Assembly (NCBI GenBank): GCA_028704035.1
Contig: JAQVLS010000129.1
Span: 1 to 5,190 of the forward strand
Reading direction: 5' to 3'
Source: Desulfotomaculaceae bacterium
GTDB lineage: Bacteria; Bacillota; Desulfotomaculia; Desulfotomaculales; Pelotomaculaceae
Length of the DNA: 5,190 bases
Positions 1 to 5,190 of the stretch are shown piece after piece. The first letter of the stretch is position 1, and each line of letters starts with the position of its first letter. Both the position numbers and the translations under genes were made by a program. The notes under the pieces were generated by a model. The model worked only from the letters and a program-made list of their open reading frames with translations. It was not told the origin of the DNA and did not search any database.

Positions 1-211
1 TGGGCAGGCCAAATCCCTCGTGCATATCCGGCATACCGCACACTGGCCCCCTAACACCAGGCAGGCTGGCGGCGTTGGCCAGCTGTTGCAGTGAGTTGTC
101 AGTCGTAATTAAAGGCAGCAAATAATCATTGGCGTAGACAATCCCTTCTACCGCCATCTTCCCGTATCGTTTAAGGCGGTACCTGTTCTCTCCATCTTTT
201 ATCAGTTCCAG
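1..211 (-). CDS. rtcB: RtcB-family RNA ligase, N-terminal fragment (3' end outside window)
   Basis: RtcB joins RNA ends carrying 2',3'-cyclic phosphate or 3'-phosphate to 5'-OH ends, using GTP and manganese, in tRNA splicing and RNA repair in the cytoplasm. Seventy codons are visible before the left edge. They match the RtcB N-terminus: an opening LELIKDGENRYRLKRYGKM, then GIVYAND, then SLQQLANAASLPGVRG, and the family hallmark MPDMHEGFGLP at residues 60-70. The metal-binding cysteine and histidines and the guanylylated histidine lie beyond the edge, so activity cannot be judged. The start is a problem. Homology begins at a CTG codon (211-209), where relatives would have ATG, GTG or TTG. The frame is closed by TGA at 220-218; an ATG lies four codons before that TGA (232-230). 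The first in-frame ATG after it (157-155) would remove the conserved opening. The GGTG at 225-222 is a weak ribosome binding site for the CTG. Family identification is fairly sure; the start is not. Confidence 0.78.
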   Translation of the reverse strand, partial: MELIKDGENRYRLKRYGKMAVEGIVYANDYLLPLITTDNSLQQLANAASLPGVRGPVCGMPDMHEGFGLP

Positions 212-236
212 CGTTGATCACACCAATACCATATTT

Positions 237-244
237 ATTTTATA
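237..244 (-). promoter_or_regulatory. candidate -10 element for rtcB
   Basis: On the minus strand this reads TATAAAAT, close to the sigma-A -10 consensus. It lies just after the terminator at 253-285 and about 26 bases before the CTG at 211. No good -35 hexamer is present at 17 bases (TAGCTT). If real, transcription would begin near 230-232, which leaves no room to translate from the ATG at 232 and favours a start further in. This is weak, position-based evidence. Confidence 0.3.
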
Positions 245-252
245 ACTTTCTG

Positions 253-285
253 AAAAAGGCTAAGCTAAACTGCAGCTTTGCTTAG
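253..285 (-). terminator. intrinsic terminator after hrb
   Basis: On the minus strand, bases 285-260 fold into a hairpin: six pairs (CTAAGC with GCTTAG), one A-A mismatch, then four to five further pairs including a G-U pair, closed by a short loop. It is followed at once by CCTTTTT (259-253). On the plus strand the G-U pair becomes a C-A mismatch and there is no following T run, so the minus strand is the functional direction. It would end the hrb transcript about 200 bases after the hrb stop codon and insulate rtcB. Confidence 0.75.
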
Positions 286-292
286 GTTCAGA

Positions 293-424
293 CAAAGTCT
301 CCATGGCGTTGAATCCGCCTGGCATTTGGGTCGCTGGACATGAGTCGTGAGTAGTGGGTAACAATTTATATTGTTGTAGTCTAACGTCTCACTTGAGCAG
401 TTGGTTCTAACACCATGGACTTTG
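293..424 (-). repeat. long imperfect inverted repeat, possible structured RNA or remnant element
   Basis: Two arms, 293-316 and 403-424, are complementary over about 21 pairs (six, six, four, three and two pairs) separated by three small bulges of one or two bases. The arms share CAAAGT, CCATGG and GTT blocks. Position 307 against 412 is C-A as plus-strand RNA but G-U as minus-strand RNA, so the helix is better in the transcribed direction. Inside lie two more possible helices: GTGAG 347-351 with CTCAC 388-392, and AACAAT 360-365 with ATTGTT 370-375 around a four-base loop. The unit lies between the hrb stop and its terminator, in a stretch without a convincing gene. It may be a structured 3' untranslated region, a small RNA processed from it, or the remains of a palindromic mobile element. 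The pairing is directly visible; the role is unknown. Confidence 0.55.
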
Positions 425-445
425 CAAGAATTTGTCGACACTCTC

Positions 446-469
446 AGCAAGCTGAACTTCAGCTCTGCT
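446..469 (-). other. hairpin overlapping the hrb stop codon
   Basis: The minus strand can form six pairs (GAGCTG 465-460 with CAGCTT 454-449, one of them G-U) extended by three more after a one-base bulge (AGC 469-467 with GCT 448-446), around a five-base loop. The hrb TGA (461-459) sits at the edge of this loop. There is no T run after it, so it is not an intrinsic terminator. It may stabilise the 3' end of the message or may be chance. Confidence 0.3.
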
Positions 470-1142
470 TTTCAAACTCCGACTTGCCTACACCGCATAC
501 GGGGCATACCCAATCGTCCGGGATATCCGCAAAAGGTGTCCCCGGTGCGATGCCGCCATCCGGGTCACCCACCGCCGGGTCATATACATAACCGCACACT
601 TTGCATACATATTTTTCTGATACAGTGCCTTCCTCCTCTTTTTTAGTAAAAGTCGGCGCTGAGGGCGGGACGCTTCCCCTTTTCACCTGCTGATAGTAGG
701 CGTAAGTCATGGGAATACCTTCACTGAGAGTATCGGCTTCAGTTATTTCGCCCACAAAAACAGTGTGTGTATTGGCGTCAAATTCCTGTATTACTTTTGC
801 CTCTACAAATGACAGCACATATTCAGTCAAATACGGCGCTCCATTCCGCCCCATTTGGTAGCTGACACCCTCGAATTTATTAATATCCCGGCCTGATTTA
901 AAACCAAACTGGCCGATTAGGTTCAAGGGCACATCCTGTGAAAGAATTGACACAGAAAATGTTTTGCTGTCCCTGATGTATTCGTGTGTAAGGTTATTTT
1001 TGTTGATGCTTACCGCGATAGTTGCCGGATCGCTTGAGATCTGAAATACAGTATTGCCAATCTGGCCGTTTACCTGATCTCCTTTCTTCGATGTGATCAC
1101 ATAAAGACCGTAGCTGATGTTGAACAAAGCCTTTGGATTCAA
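459..1142 (-). CDS. hrb: flavin reductase-like/rubredoxin fusion (high molecular weight rubredoxin)
   Basis: This 227-residue cytoplasmic redox protein has the layout of Moorella thermoacetica Hrb. Residues 1 to about 160 are a flavin reductase-like FMN-binding split barrel (for example [20 protein letters not shown] at 26-45). After a charged linker (about 165-177), residues 178-224 form a complete rubredoxin. Its four iron ligands are Cys180 and Cys183 (VCKVCGY) and Cys213 and Cys216 (VCPVCG), with the usual [10 protein letters not shown] and IPDDW between them. In Moorella, Hrb passes electrons from NADH to the flavodiiron protein FprA, which reduces nitric oxide or oxygen. By analogy this protein serves oxidative or nitrosative stress defence, but no FprA gene is in the window. 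The start is TTG, chosen because AGGGGTG stands eight bases upstream and the N-terminus fits the family from there. It follows the DUF5661 gene after 90 AT-rich bases that may hold its own promoter. The gene is intact and identification is confident. Confidence 0.92.
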   Translation of the reverse strand: MNPKALFNISYGLYVITSKKGDQVNGQIGNTVFQISSDPATIAVSINKNNLTHEYIRDSKTFSVSILSQDVPLNLIGQFGFKSGRDINKFEGVSYQMGRNGAPYLTEYVLSFVEAKVIQEFDANTHTVFVGEITEADTLSEGIPMTYAYYQQVKRGSVPPSAPTFTKKEEEGTVSEKYVCKVCGYVYDPAVGDPDGGIAPGTPFADIPDDWVCPVCGVGKSEFEKQS

Positions 1143-1150
1143 TCTAAAAA

Positions 1151-1157
1151 CACCCCT
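1151..1157 (-). promoter_or_regulatory. ribosome binding site deciding the TTG start of hrb
   Basis: The minus strand reads AGGGGTG, a near match to the AGGAGGTG anti-16S complement, eight bases before the TTG at 1142-1140. It supports initiation at this unusual codon. Confidence 0.75.
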
Positions 1158-1172
1158 TTTTCGTTGTTTGAA

Positions 1173-1194
1173 AATATTATCCGATAATAATATT
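1173..1194 (-). promoter_or_regulatory. AT-rich palindromes in the hrb upstream gap, candidate operator/promoter
   Basis: Two nested inverted repeats lie here. One has eight-base arms (AATATTAT 1173-1180, ATAATATT 1187-1194). The other is a perfect six-one-six palindrome (ATTATC 1176-1181, C 1182, GATAAT 1183-1188). On the minus strand the GATAAT at 1181-1176 could serve as a -10 element, with a poor -35 (TAGAAA 1205-1200) 18 bases upstream. That places a start of transcription roughly 25 bases before hrb, so a protein bound to the palindrome would block it. The AT-rich form recalls PerR/Fur-type boxes but does not match their usual spacing. In a gap this AT-rich, short palindromes also arise by chance. 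Confidence 0.33.
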
Positions 1195-1232
1195 AATCTT
1201 TTCTAATAAATTTCTTATTATTTTATTATTTT

Positions 1233-1502
1233 TTAGTCTTCAATGCCCCAAAACTCTTCCGCTTCTTTTTCCATTTTTTCCAGCCTGTCATAATAATCCG
1301 GAAACTCATTCAGATGGGCGAGGGCAATTTTACCGGTTATCAGGATGTCATCATTAGTAACGTTGGTCAGGGTGTCTTGGGTGCCGTGCTCGAGCTCTAC
1401 ATCCATACCTCTCCTGAACTGGTCAACGTCAAACTTGTCCCATTTGATGCCGATTTTTTCCCCGGTTTCTCTCGCTTGTTCCTCAGTAAACCTCTTCTTC
1501 AT
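1233..1502 (-). CDS. DUF5661-type small protein of unknown function
   Basis: This is an 89-residue, acidic, soluble protein without signal peptide, membrane segment or cysteine. It resembles the DUF5661 family of short bacterial proteins, best seen in FDVDQFRRGMDVELEHG (24-40), NVTNDD (47-52), TGKIALAHLNEFPDYYDRLE (56-75) and the acidic end. No reaction or partner is known to me for this family. An in-frame ORF runs back to 1592, but that extension is low-complexity and reaches into an inverted repeat. The start was therefore put at the ATG at 1502-1500, six bases after AAGGAG (1514-1509). The adjoining ATG at 1505 is only three bases from that site and less likely. The gene lies 90 bases upstream of hrb on the same strand with no terminator between, so co-transcription is possible. 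That says little about function. The gene is real with high likelihood; the family assignment is from memory of the motif. Confidence 0.8.
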   Translation of the reverse strand: MKKRFTEEQARETGEKIGIKWDKFDVDQFRRGMDVELEHGTQDTLTNVTNDDILITGKIALAHLNEFPDYYDRLEKMEKEAEEFWGIED

Positions 1503-1508
1503 CATTAT

Positions 1509-1516
1509 CTCCTTCC
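1509..1516 (-). promoter_or_regulatory. ribosome binding site of the DUF5661 gene
   Basis: The minus strand reads GGAAGGAG, a strong Shine-Dalgarno sequence. Its distance of six bases to the ATG at 1502, against three to the ATG at 1505, selects the shorter start and rules out the long N-terminal extension to 1592. Confidence 0.75.
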
Positions 1517-1589
1517 TTACTGCTTTATTAAATACCTGTAAACCTATTTTCTTATATAATACCCTTAACAATGGAATTTTTATGATAAA

Positions 1590-1668
1590 CACCTGCAGCT
1601 ATGCATATTTGCGCAGATTTGTTAAATGTCTACATCTTACCTGCAAATGCAAACATAGGCTCCAGGTG
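1590..1668. repeat. imperfect inverted repeat upstream of the DUF5661 gene
   Basis: Arms at 1590-1616 and 1641-1668 pair over about 21 positions: CACCTG with CAGGTG (1590-1595/1663-1668), AGC with GCT, TATG with CATA, ATTTGC with GCAAAT (1607-1612/1643-1648), and AG with CT. They are broken by one mismatch, a one-base bulge, a small internal loop and a two-base bulge. The loop is about 24 bases. On the minus strand it would lie in the leader of the DUF5661 message, 88 bases or more before its start codon, with no T run after it. On the plus strand CTTTTATT follows, so it could act as a weak plus-strand terminator, though no plus-strand gene precedes it. It may be a leader RNA structure or a small palindromic element. 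I recognise no known riboswitch in it. Confidence 0.5.
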
Positions 1669-1702
1669 CTTTTATTATAACATCCCACTACCTTCTTTTT
1701 AC

Positions 1703-1731
1703 AAAAGAAAAAGGCGCTTTGTAAAAGCGCC
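1703..1731 (-). terminator. intrinsic terminator of the stalk-domain protein gene
   Basis: A perfect eight-pair stem (GGCGCTTT 1713-1720 with AAAGCGCC 1724-1731) around a three-base loop is followed on the minus strand by TTTTTCTTTT (1712-1703). It starts 40 bases after the TAG of the gene at 1772. This separates that gene from the DUF5661 gene downstream. Confidence 0.9.
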
Positions 1732-1771
1732 AAATAAGAAACATTATGCAAATTCTTCAATGAATTGCCGG

Positions 1772-3406
1772 CTAGTTTGAATAGATGATCACCGTGTTTG
1801 TACCGCCGTCGTACTGGACCGTGCAGCCAAGCTCCTCTGCGACAAATCTCAATGGCGTCATGGTCCTATCGTCCTTGATAAACGGCGGCGCGTCGAGTTG
1901 CTTTTCCCCACCGTTTACTAGATACACCGGCCTATTGATAAACATGTTAATAGTTTTATCACCGCGCATAATGTTGATCTGGTCCGGCGCAACCCAGCCC
2001 ACCTCGCACCCGAGCGCTTCCGCCAGGGTTCTGAGAGGAACCAGTAGCCTGCCGCCGTTTTCCACCTGGACGATGTAAGGGTCAATATCAAATAAGATCT
2101 GCGCACCGTTTAATATCACAGTTGGCGAATGCGGATTAATTATTGCAGTTTCAGGGTCAATTACCATCTGCATAAGATCCATGCTATTGGCAGGGGTCAA
2201 AACAGGGATGCTTACCTGGACATTTTTATCGGCTGCAGCCTCTGCGCTACCCTCGATCAACAGGTCGAGCATAGTTGTCCCGGTACTGTAATCCTGTGCA
2301 TTTACCTTAATTGTACCGTTTGACTGCGAAGATACGCCGGTCTGGTTAAATTCGCCCTGCATCACGCCGGACACGCTTAAGTTCTCCGTGCCCGCGTTCG
2401 CTTTGACATCCACGGTGTACGTACCGTTCAATAAATCTTTACCGCTGGTAAAATTGGCTTTGACAATCAGCTGGCCGCTAAACTCAGGCCCGCCGCCCAG
2501 ATCCAGAGTCATGTTAAAGCTGTGTTGTCCCGGCGAAATAATGGGGGCTTCATACTTCAGCTCTTTTAATGTGATAATACCCGCCATCATATCGTTCACT
2601 TCCGCGGCTGTGTTTGGATAGCTGCCGTCGGTGACGCTCTGTTCAATACTATTCAGTATTTCGCTCTTGATTAGATCAGCTTCCTGCTGCTGTCCGCCTG
2701 ACGTGGCCACATAATCCGCCACCAGCGCGGCAAATCTGTCTTTTTCATGGGCCACTTTGTTTAATACCGCCAGCGTCACATCTTCGAAGCCGTTTTGATC
2801 TAAAGCGAAACTAACTCGTTGGTTAGTCAGCGATACGTTGAAGTATTTATCGGGGACGGCCTCAACGAAGAAGATCATCAGTTCTGTTAACTCCGGCGGA
2901 ATATACTGGCCATTGTTAATATTTTTCCACATATTCGAATAGGCCGGGTTATCCATATATACGTATGGCGGCAGTTCTTGGCCTGCCGGCATGGTTCCGC
3001 TTTGTATATTATTCAATAAAGACAGGATTTCCGTTGTCAAGATAAACCTGCTATTATCCATAAACATGCCGCCGGAATATTTGCCGCCGTCATAATTAAC
3101 GAGATAATTCATGACCATTTTGTTCTCCGGGGAATTGAGCTTGTAGTTAAATTGCAAATCCGCCCCAACTAACTTTGCTATCGGTTCCATAGTTGCGGCC
3201 AGCGCGCCGCTCAGTGCTTTTATCTGATAGTGCGCGACGCCGGAAGATGTTTTATTAACGTCCCCTGCAGGAATCAGATCAGCGCTTTGCAGCTTGTCGA
3301 TCAGCATCTGCTTGGCTGTTAACTGGCCGGCCGCGCTGGCGGTAAATACCACGCCTAAACATAAAACAACAGTCAGCGTAAACAAGAAAAATCTAGTTTT
3401 TTTCAT
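1772..3406 (-). CDS. secreted protein with C-terminal 'copper amine oxidase N-terminal' stalk domain
   Basis: This is a 544-residue exported protein. Residues 1-25 are a typical signal peptide: a basic start (MKKTR), a hydrophobic run at 6-22, and an ASA cleavage site before Ala26. Cys16 lies inside the hydrophobic run without a lipobox, so it is not a lipoprotein. Residues 26 to about 425 are an uncharacterised body, first mixed helix/strand, then from about 290 rich in alternating beta-strand patterns. Residues 428-544 hold two stalk-domain repeats, each with a PLR-x-(L/F)-(A/V)-E-x-LGC motif (VPLRTLAEALGC 456-467, TPLRFVAEELGC 517-528). The domain is named after copper amine oxidase but in clostridia occurs on many surface proteins and implies no oxidase activity; no amine oxidase catalytic domain is present. 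A role at the cell surface is inferred; the substrate is unknown. The ATG is fixed by GGAGGG six bases upstream and by the signal peptide. The gene appears monocistronic, with its own terminator and candidate promoter. Confidence 0.88.
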   Translation of the reverse strand: MKKTRFFLFTLTVVLCLGVVFTASAAGQLTAKQMLIDKLQSADLIPAGDVNKTSSGVAHYQIKALSGALAATMEPIAKLVGADLQFNYKLNSPENKMVMNYLVNYDGGKYSGGMFMDNSRFILTTEILSLLNNIQSGTMPAGQELPPYVYMDNPAYSNMWKNINNGQYIPPELTELMIFFVEAVPDKYFNVSLTNQRVSFALDQNGFEDVTLAVLNKVAHEKDRFAALVADYVATSGGQQQEADLIKSEILNSIEQSVTDGSYPNTAAEVNDMMAGIITLKELKYEAPIISPGQHSFNMTLDLGGGPEFSGQLIVKANFTSGKDLLNGTYTVDVKANAGTENLSVSGVMQGEFNQTGVSSQSNGTIKVNAQDYSTGTTMLDLLIEGSAEAAADKNVQVSIPVLTPANSMDLMQMVIDPETAIINPHSPTVILNGAQILFDIDPYIVQVENGGRLLVPLRTLAEALGCEVGWVAPDQINIMRGDKTINMFINRPVYLVNGGEKQLDAPPFIKDDRTMTPLRFVAEELGCTVQYDGGTNTVIIYSN

Positions 3407-3412
3407 TCTCGT

Positions 3413-3418
3413 CCCTCC
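3413..3418 (-). promoter_or_regulatory. ribosome binding site of the stalk-domain protein gene
   Basis: The minus strand reads GGAGGG, six bases before the ATG at 3406-3404. A second, stronger-looking site (GGGGAGGTG) lies about 60 bases further upstream, with no worthwhile reading frame after it. Confidence 0.8.
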
Positions 3419-3496
3419 GGATAAATATTAATCAGTTAGCCAAAAAACTGGCCACCTGTCGAAACTCCGGAACACCTCCCCTACGATCATTTTATG

Positions 3497-3528
3497 TATA
3501 TACTTTAACATAATTAAACCATGTTAAA
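3497..3528 (-). promoter_or_regulatory. candidate promoter with overlapping palindrome, upstream of the stalk-domain gene
   Basis: On the minus strand a TTAACA (3527-3522, five of six matches to the -35 consensus) is followed after 19 bases by TATATA (3502-3497), a wide but possible spacing. The -35 and spacer are covered by a perfect inverted repeat with eight-base arms (TTTAACAT 3504-3511, ATGTTAAA 3521-3528) and a nine-base centre. This is the form expected of an operator for a dimeric repressor. Transcription would start near 3490 and give a leader of roughly 85 bases. The palindrome is certain; its use as operator, and the promoter itself, are inference. Confidence 0.4.
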
Positions 3529-3555
3529 ACAGGTATTATCAAGAAAATTATTAAA

Positions 3556-3879
3556 TCATTTAACCGGCACTTCAATATTTAACAGCGGCGCGTGCTGTTG
3601 CGCCCCGTAAATATCGCTGTCGCCGACGCCTCCCGATACTACGGGGCGGACAATTGTCGCCTTAATGGCGTTGGCCTGGGCAAATTCAATTACACCAATT
3701 ACTTGATCTGCCTCGATGCTATATAGGGCGGCAAAAAGTTTTTTTGTAAAAACACCTGATCGCCTGGCCAGCTCGAAATTTTCCCTGTCCTTAAAAATAA
3801 TATCGAATGTAAGCTCGTAAGGGCCTGAGTTTTTGCTGCGGATGACTTCAGCCATTTCAGTTATCTTAATTTTCCTCAT
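3556..3879 (-). CDS. DUF4387 family protein, partner of the AtuA-like protein
   Basis: This 107-residue soluble protein matches DUF4387 along nearly its whole length. The N-terminal block VIRSKNSGPYELTFDIIF (12-29) and the C-terminal block RPVVSGGVGDSDIYGAQQHAPL (78-99) are the family's conserved ends. There is no signal peptide and no cysteine in the chosen protein. DUF4387 has no established reaction. It commonly lies next to, or is fused to, DUF1446/AtuA-type proteins, which is the arrangement here: the AtuA-like gene ends 44 bases upstream, so the two are probably one operon and may form a complex. The start is ATG at 3879-3877, nine bases after GAGAGGA. A GTG at 3897 in the same frame would add six residues but has no ribosome binding site at a fitting distance. 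No terminator is seen after the stop, so some read-through towards the stalk-domain gene is possible. Confidence 0.87.
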   Translation of the reverse strand: MRKIKITEMAEVIRSKNSGPYELTFDIIFKDRENFELARRSGVFTKKLFAALYSIEADQVIGVIEFAQANAIKATIVRPVVSGGVGDSDIYGAQQHAPLLNIEVPVK

Positions 3880-3923
3880 AATTGCACATCCTCTCACATG
3901 GCCGGATGAATTCTGCCCTGCGT

Positions 3924-5190
3924 TTACACATTGATAATCTCCATTGGGAATAGCTCAAAGGGGTCGGTCACCTCCATCAGGTGGTAAATATTATAATTAT
4001 AGACCTCGCCGCCCCTGAATTCCGCTGGGGAAAACGGGAAAGCCAGGTTGCCCGCCGTTGCTGTCCGTCCCGGATAACTGCTGTGCAGCATGGTAGAACG
4101 CGCAAAGCCGCAGATTGTATCCGCTGTTCCCTGATTTTTGCCGATAACTTCAATAAAAATGCCGATTTCATGAGGTACTGCGTCCCGCACCGGTTCCATA
4201 GCCCCCATTACGCCGTTTTTGCCGTAAATTTTGAAATTTAAGGAATAATCGCTGACTGTGCCGGCAAAATTGTCTTCGGTCCTTTCCCTGACAATTTCAA
4301 TGACCCGATCAATCTCCCTGATCATCACCGGGTCCCGGCACCCCGCGATGGTTACCGTCCTGAAGCCGGCCTTTCTTACACCCTCCAGTTTCACCGTATA
4401 TTTTTGCGCTGGAATAAACCTGCTGCCAGTTACCCTCACCCGGTTTTCCGCGACCTGTGCGAACCTTGTCCTTTTCAGGTCCAGACAACCGCCGGGGAGC
4501 GGCAGATATACCGGATCGGATTTTTCATATAATGTATGGGCCGCCACGGAAGTAACAGTACACACACGGGCTGGATTTAACGTTTCCACCTCGAAATATC
4601 CCACGCCTATACGTCCCAGCAGACAGTCGCTGCCGCTGCCGGGTGTGGAGGCAATAGCGCCGCATTCCAAAATCTTACCCATATGGATAGCCGGACCGGG
4701 CCTGTAGCCTGACTGGCAGGCCGGGGCGGCAAAAACCGAGGGATCATAAGCGCGTCCGGCTATTACCACCTGTGCGCCTGCTTCCAGCGCTCCCGCCAGG
4801 GGCTCAATGCCCATCTGCCCGACAATCCTGACTGCCTCGTCCAGATCTTTTTCTTGTAGCGGCGGCACAGGTCCCAGTGGCTTTACTTTATTCCGGCGCA
4901 GTGAATCTCTCACTTTTTCCCGGTCAACCTCCGCATGTATTACCGCCATCCTGAAATGCAGGTCCTTTTGCCCGGCTATTTCCATTATAAGATCCACGTC
5001 TCTTTTTAAATGTGGTTCCCCGCCGCTTCCTCCCGCACTGCCGATTAGCAGGGGAATTTTGTTAGCTGCAGCAGCCTCAAGCAGGTAGCCAAGATCCCTC
5101 TTTACCGCGTCTCTGCTGGTGAATGGCACCCCCGCGCCGAGGTAGTAGGGTCCGGGGTCGGTGGATCCCGCGTCCACAGCAATAGCATTA
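3924..5190 (-). CDS. AtuA/DUF1446 family protein (5' end outside window)
   Basis: The window holds 421 codons to the TAA; the frame is open through the right edge. The GTG at 5177 is internal, because the preceding residues NAIA complete the family's AIAVDAGSTD motif. Probably only some 25-35 N-terminal residues are missing, judging by the usual length near 450. Counting Val at 5177 as 1, conserved blocks are DAGSTDPGPYYLGAG (2-16), LIGSAGGSGGEPH (44-56), IHAEVDR (80-86), VIAGRAYDPSVFA (138-150), ILECGAIASTPGSGSDC (169-185) and ARSTMLHSSYPGRTATAGN (359-377). The family is named for Pseudomonas AtuA, encoded in the acyclic terpene (citronellol/geraniol) degradation cluster, but its reaction is unknown and most clostridial members sit outside terpene pathways. 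The glycine-rich blocks suggest ligand binding; this is inference. It is soluble, without signal peptide or membrane segment. The DUF4387 gene follows directly. Family assignment is firm, function is not. Confidence 0.9.
   Translation of the reverse strand, partial: NAIAVDAGSTDPGPYYLGAGVPFTSRDAVKRDLGYLLEAAAANKIPLLIGSAGGSGGEPHLKRDVDLIMEIAGQKDLHFRMAVIHAEVDREKVRDSLRRNKVKPLGPVPPLQEKDLDEAVRIVGQMGIEPLAGALEAGAQVVIAGRAYDPSVFAAPACQSGYRPGPAIHMGKILECGAIASTPGSGSDCLLGRIGVGYFEVETLNPARVCTVTSVAAHTLYEKSDPVYLPLPGGCLDLKRTRFAQVAENRVRVTGSRFIPAQKYTVKLEGVRKAGFRTVTIAGCRDPVMIREIDRVIEIVRERTEDNFAGTVSDYSLNFKIYGKNGVMGAMEPVRDAVPHEIGIFIEVIGKNQGTADTICGFARSTMLHSSYPGRTATAGNLAFPFSPAEFRGGEVYNYNIYHLMEVTDPFELFPMEIINV

Noticed and set aside
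265..450. Minus-strand 61-codon ORF with five cysteines between hrb and rtcB
   Set aside because: It begins at TTG without a ribosome binding site, runs through the long inverted repeat and ends inside the terminator stem. This is better explained as non-coding structure.
253..460. Group II intron, IS200/IS605 end or omega-RNA remnant
   Set aside because: The pairing is suggestive, but I see no domain V, no transposase or reverse transcriptase remnant and no target-site duplication.
1204..1220. TAATAA/TTATTA hairpin after the DUF5661 stop as a terminator
   Set aside because: The stem is only six A-T pairs and has no T run after it on the minus strand.
1503..1592. N-terminal extension of the DUF5661 protein
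   Set aside because: The strong ribosome binding site at 1509-1516 lies within it and serves the ATG at 1502; the extension has no family similarity.
3430..3480. Short leader peptide after GGGGAGGTG upstream of the stalk-domain gene
   Set aside because: Possible frames are only 7 to 15 codons, start at GTG with poor spacing, and show no codon run typical of attenuation.
3880..3897. GTG start six codons upstream for the DUF4387 protein
   Set aside because: It has no ribosome binding site at a suitable distance, whereas GAGAGGA precedes the ATG at 3879.
4258..4707. Plus-strand ORFs opposite the AtuA-like gene and elsewhere
   Set aside because: They lie antisense to well-supported genes, show no family motifs and lack ribosome binding sites.

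Overview
The window looks like a chromosomal segment from an anaerobic, low-to-mid G+C Gram-positive bacterium, most likely a clostridium of the Peptococcaceae (Desulfotomaculum/Pelotomaculum) type. That guess rests on the flavin reductase-rubredoxin fusion of the Moorella Hrb type, a secreted protein with a 'copper amine oxidase N-terminal' stalk domain, strong AGGAGG-like ribosome binding sites and AT-rich gaps between genes. It is inference from gene content; no rRNA or other taxonomic marker is present.

Every gene that can be supported lies on the minus strand, so transcription runs from high to low coordinates. In that order: (1) an AtuA/DUF1446-family protein, cut by the right edge; (2) a DUF4387 protein 44 bases later, very probably in the same transcript; (3) a 544-residue secreted protein with a C-terminal stalk domain, with its own candidate promoter and a clear intrinsic terminator; (4) an 89-residue DUF5661-type protein, preceded by an imperfect inverted repeat; (5) hrb, a flavin reductase-like/rubredoxin fusion starting at TTG; (6) about 250 bases without a convincing gene, holding a long helix and a good intrinsic terminator; (7) the N-terminal part of an RtcB RNA ligase, cut by the left edge and lacking a normal start codon.

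The genes do not form one pathway. AtuA-like and DUF4387 form a recurring two-gene module of unknown chemistry. Hrb belongs to oxygen/nitric-oxide defence electron transfer, but its usual partner (a flavodiiron protein) is not in the window. RtcB belongs to RNA repair or tRNA splicing and probably starts a separate transcription unit.

No mobile element, CRISPR array or defence system is visible. The less ordinary signals are the structured non-coding stretch after hrb (helix 293-424 plus terminator 253-285), the inverted repeat 1590-1668 before the DUF5661 gene, the missing RtcB start codon, and the uncharacterised body of the secreted protein.
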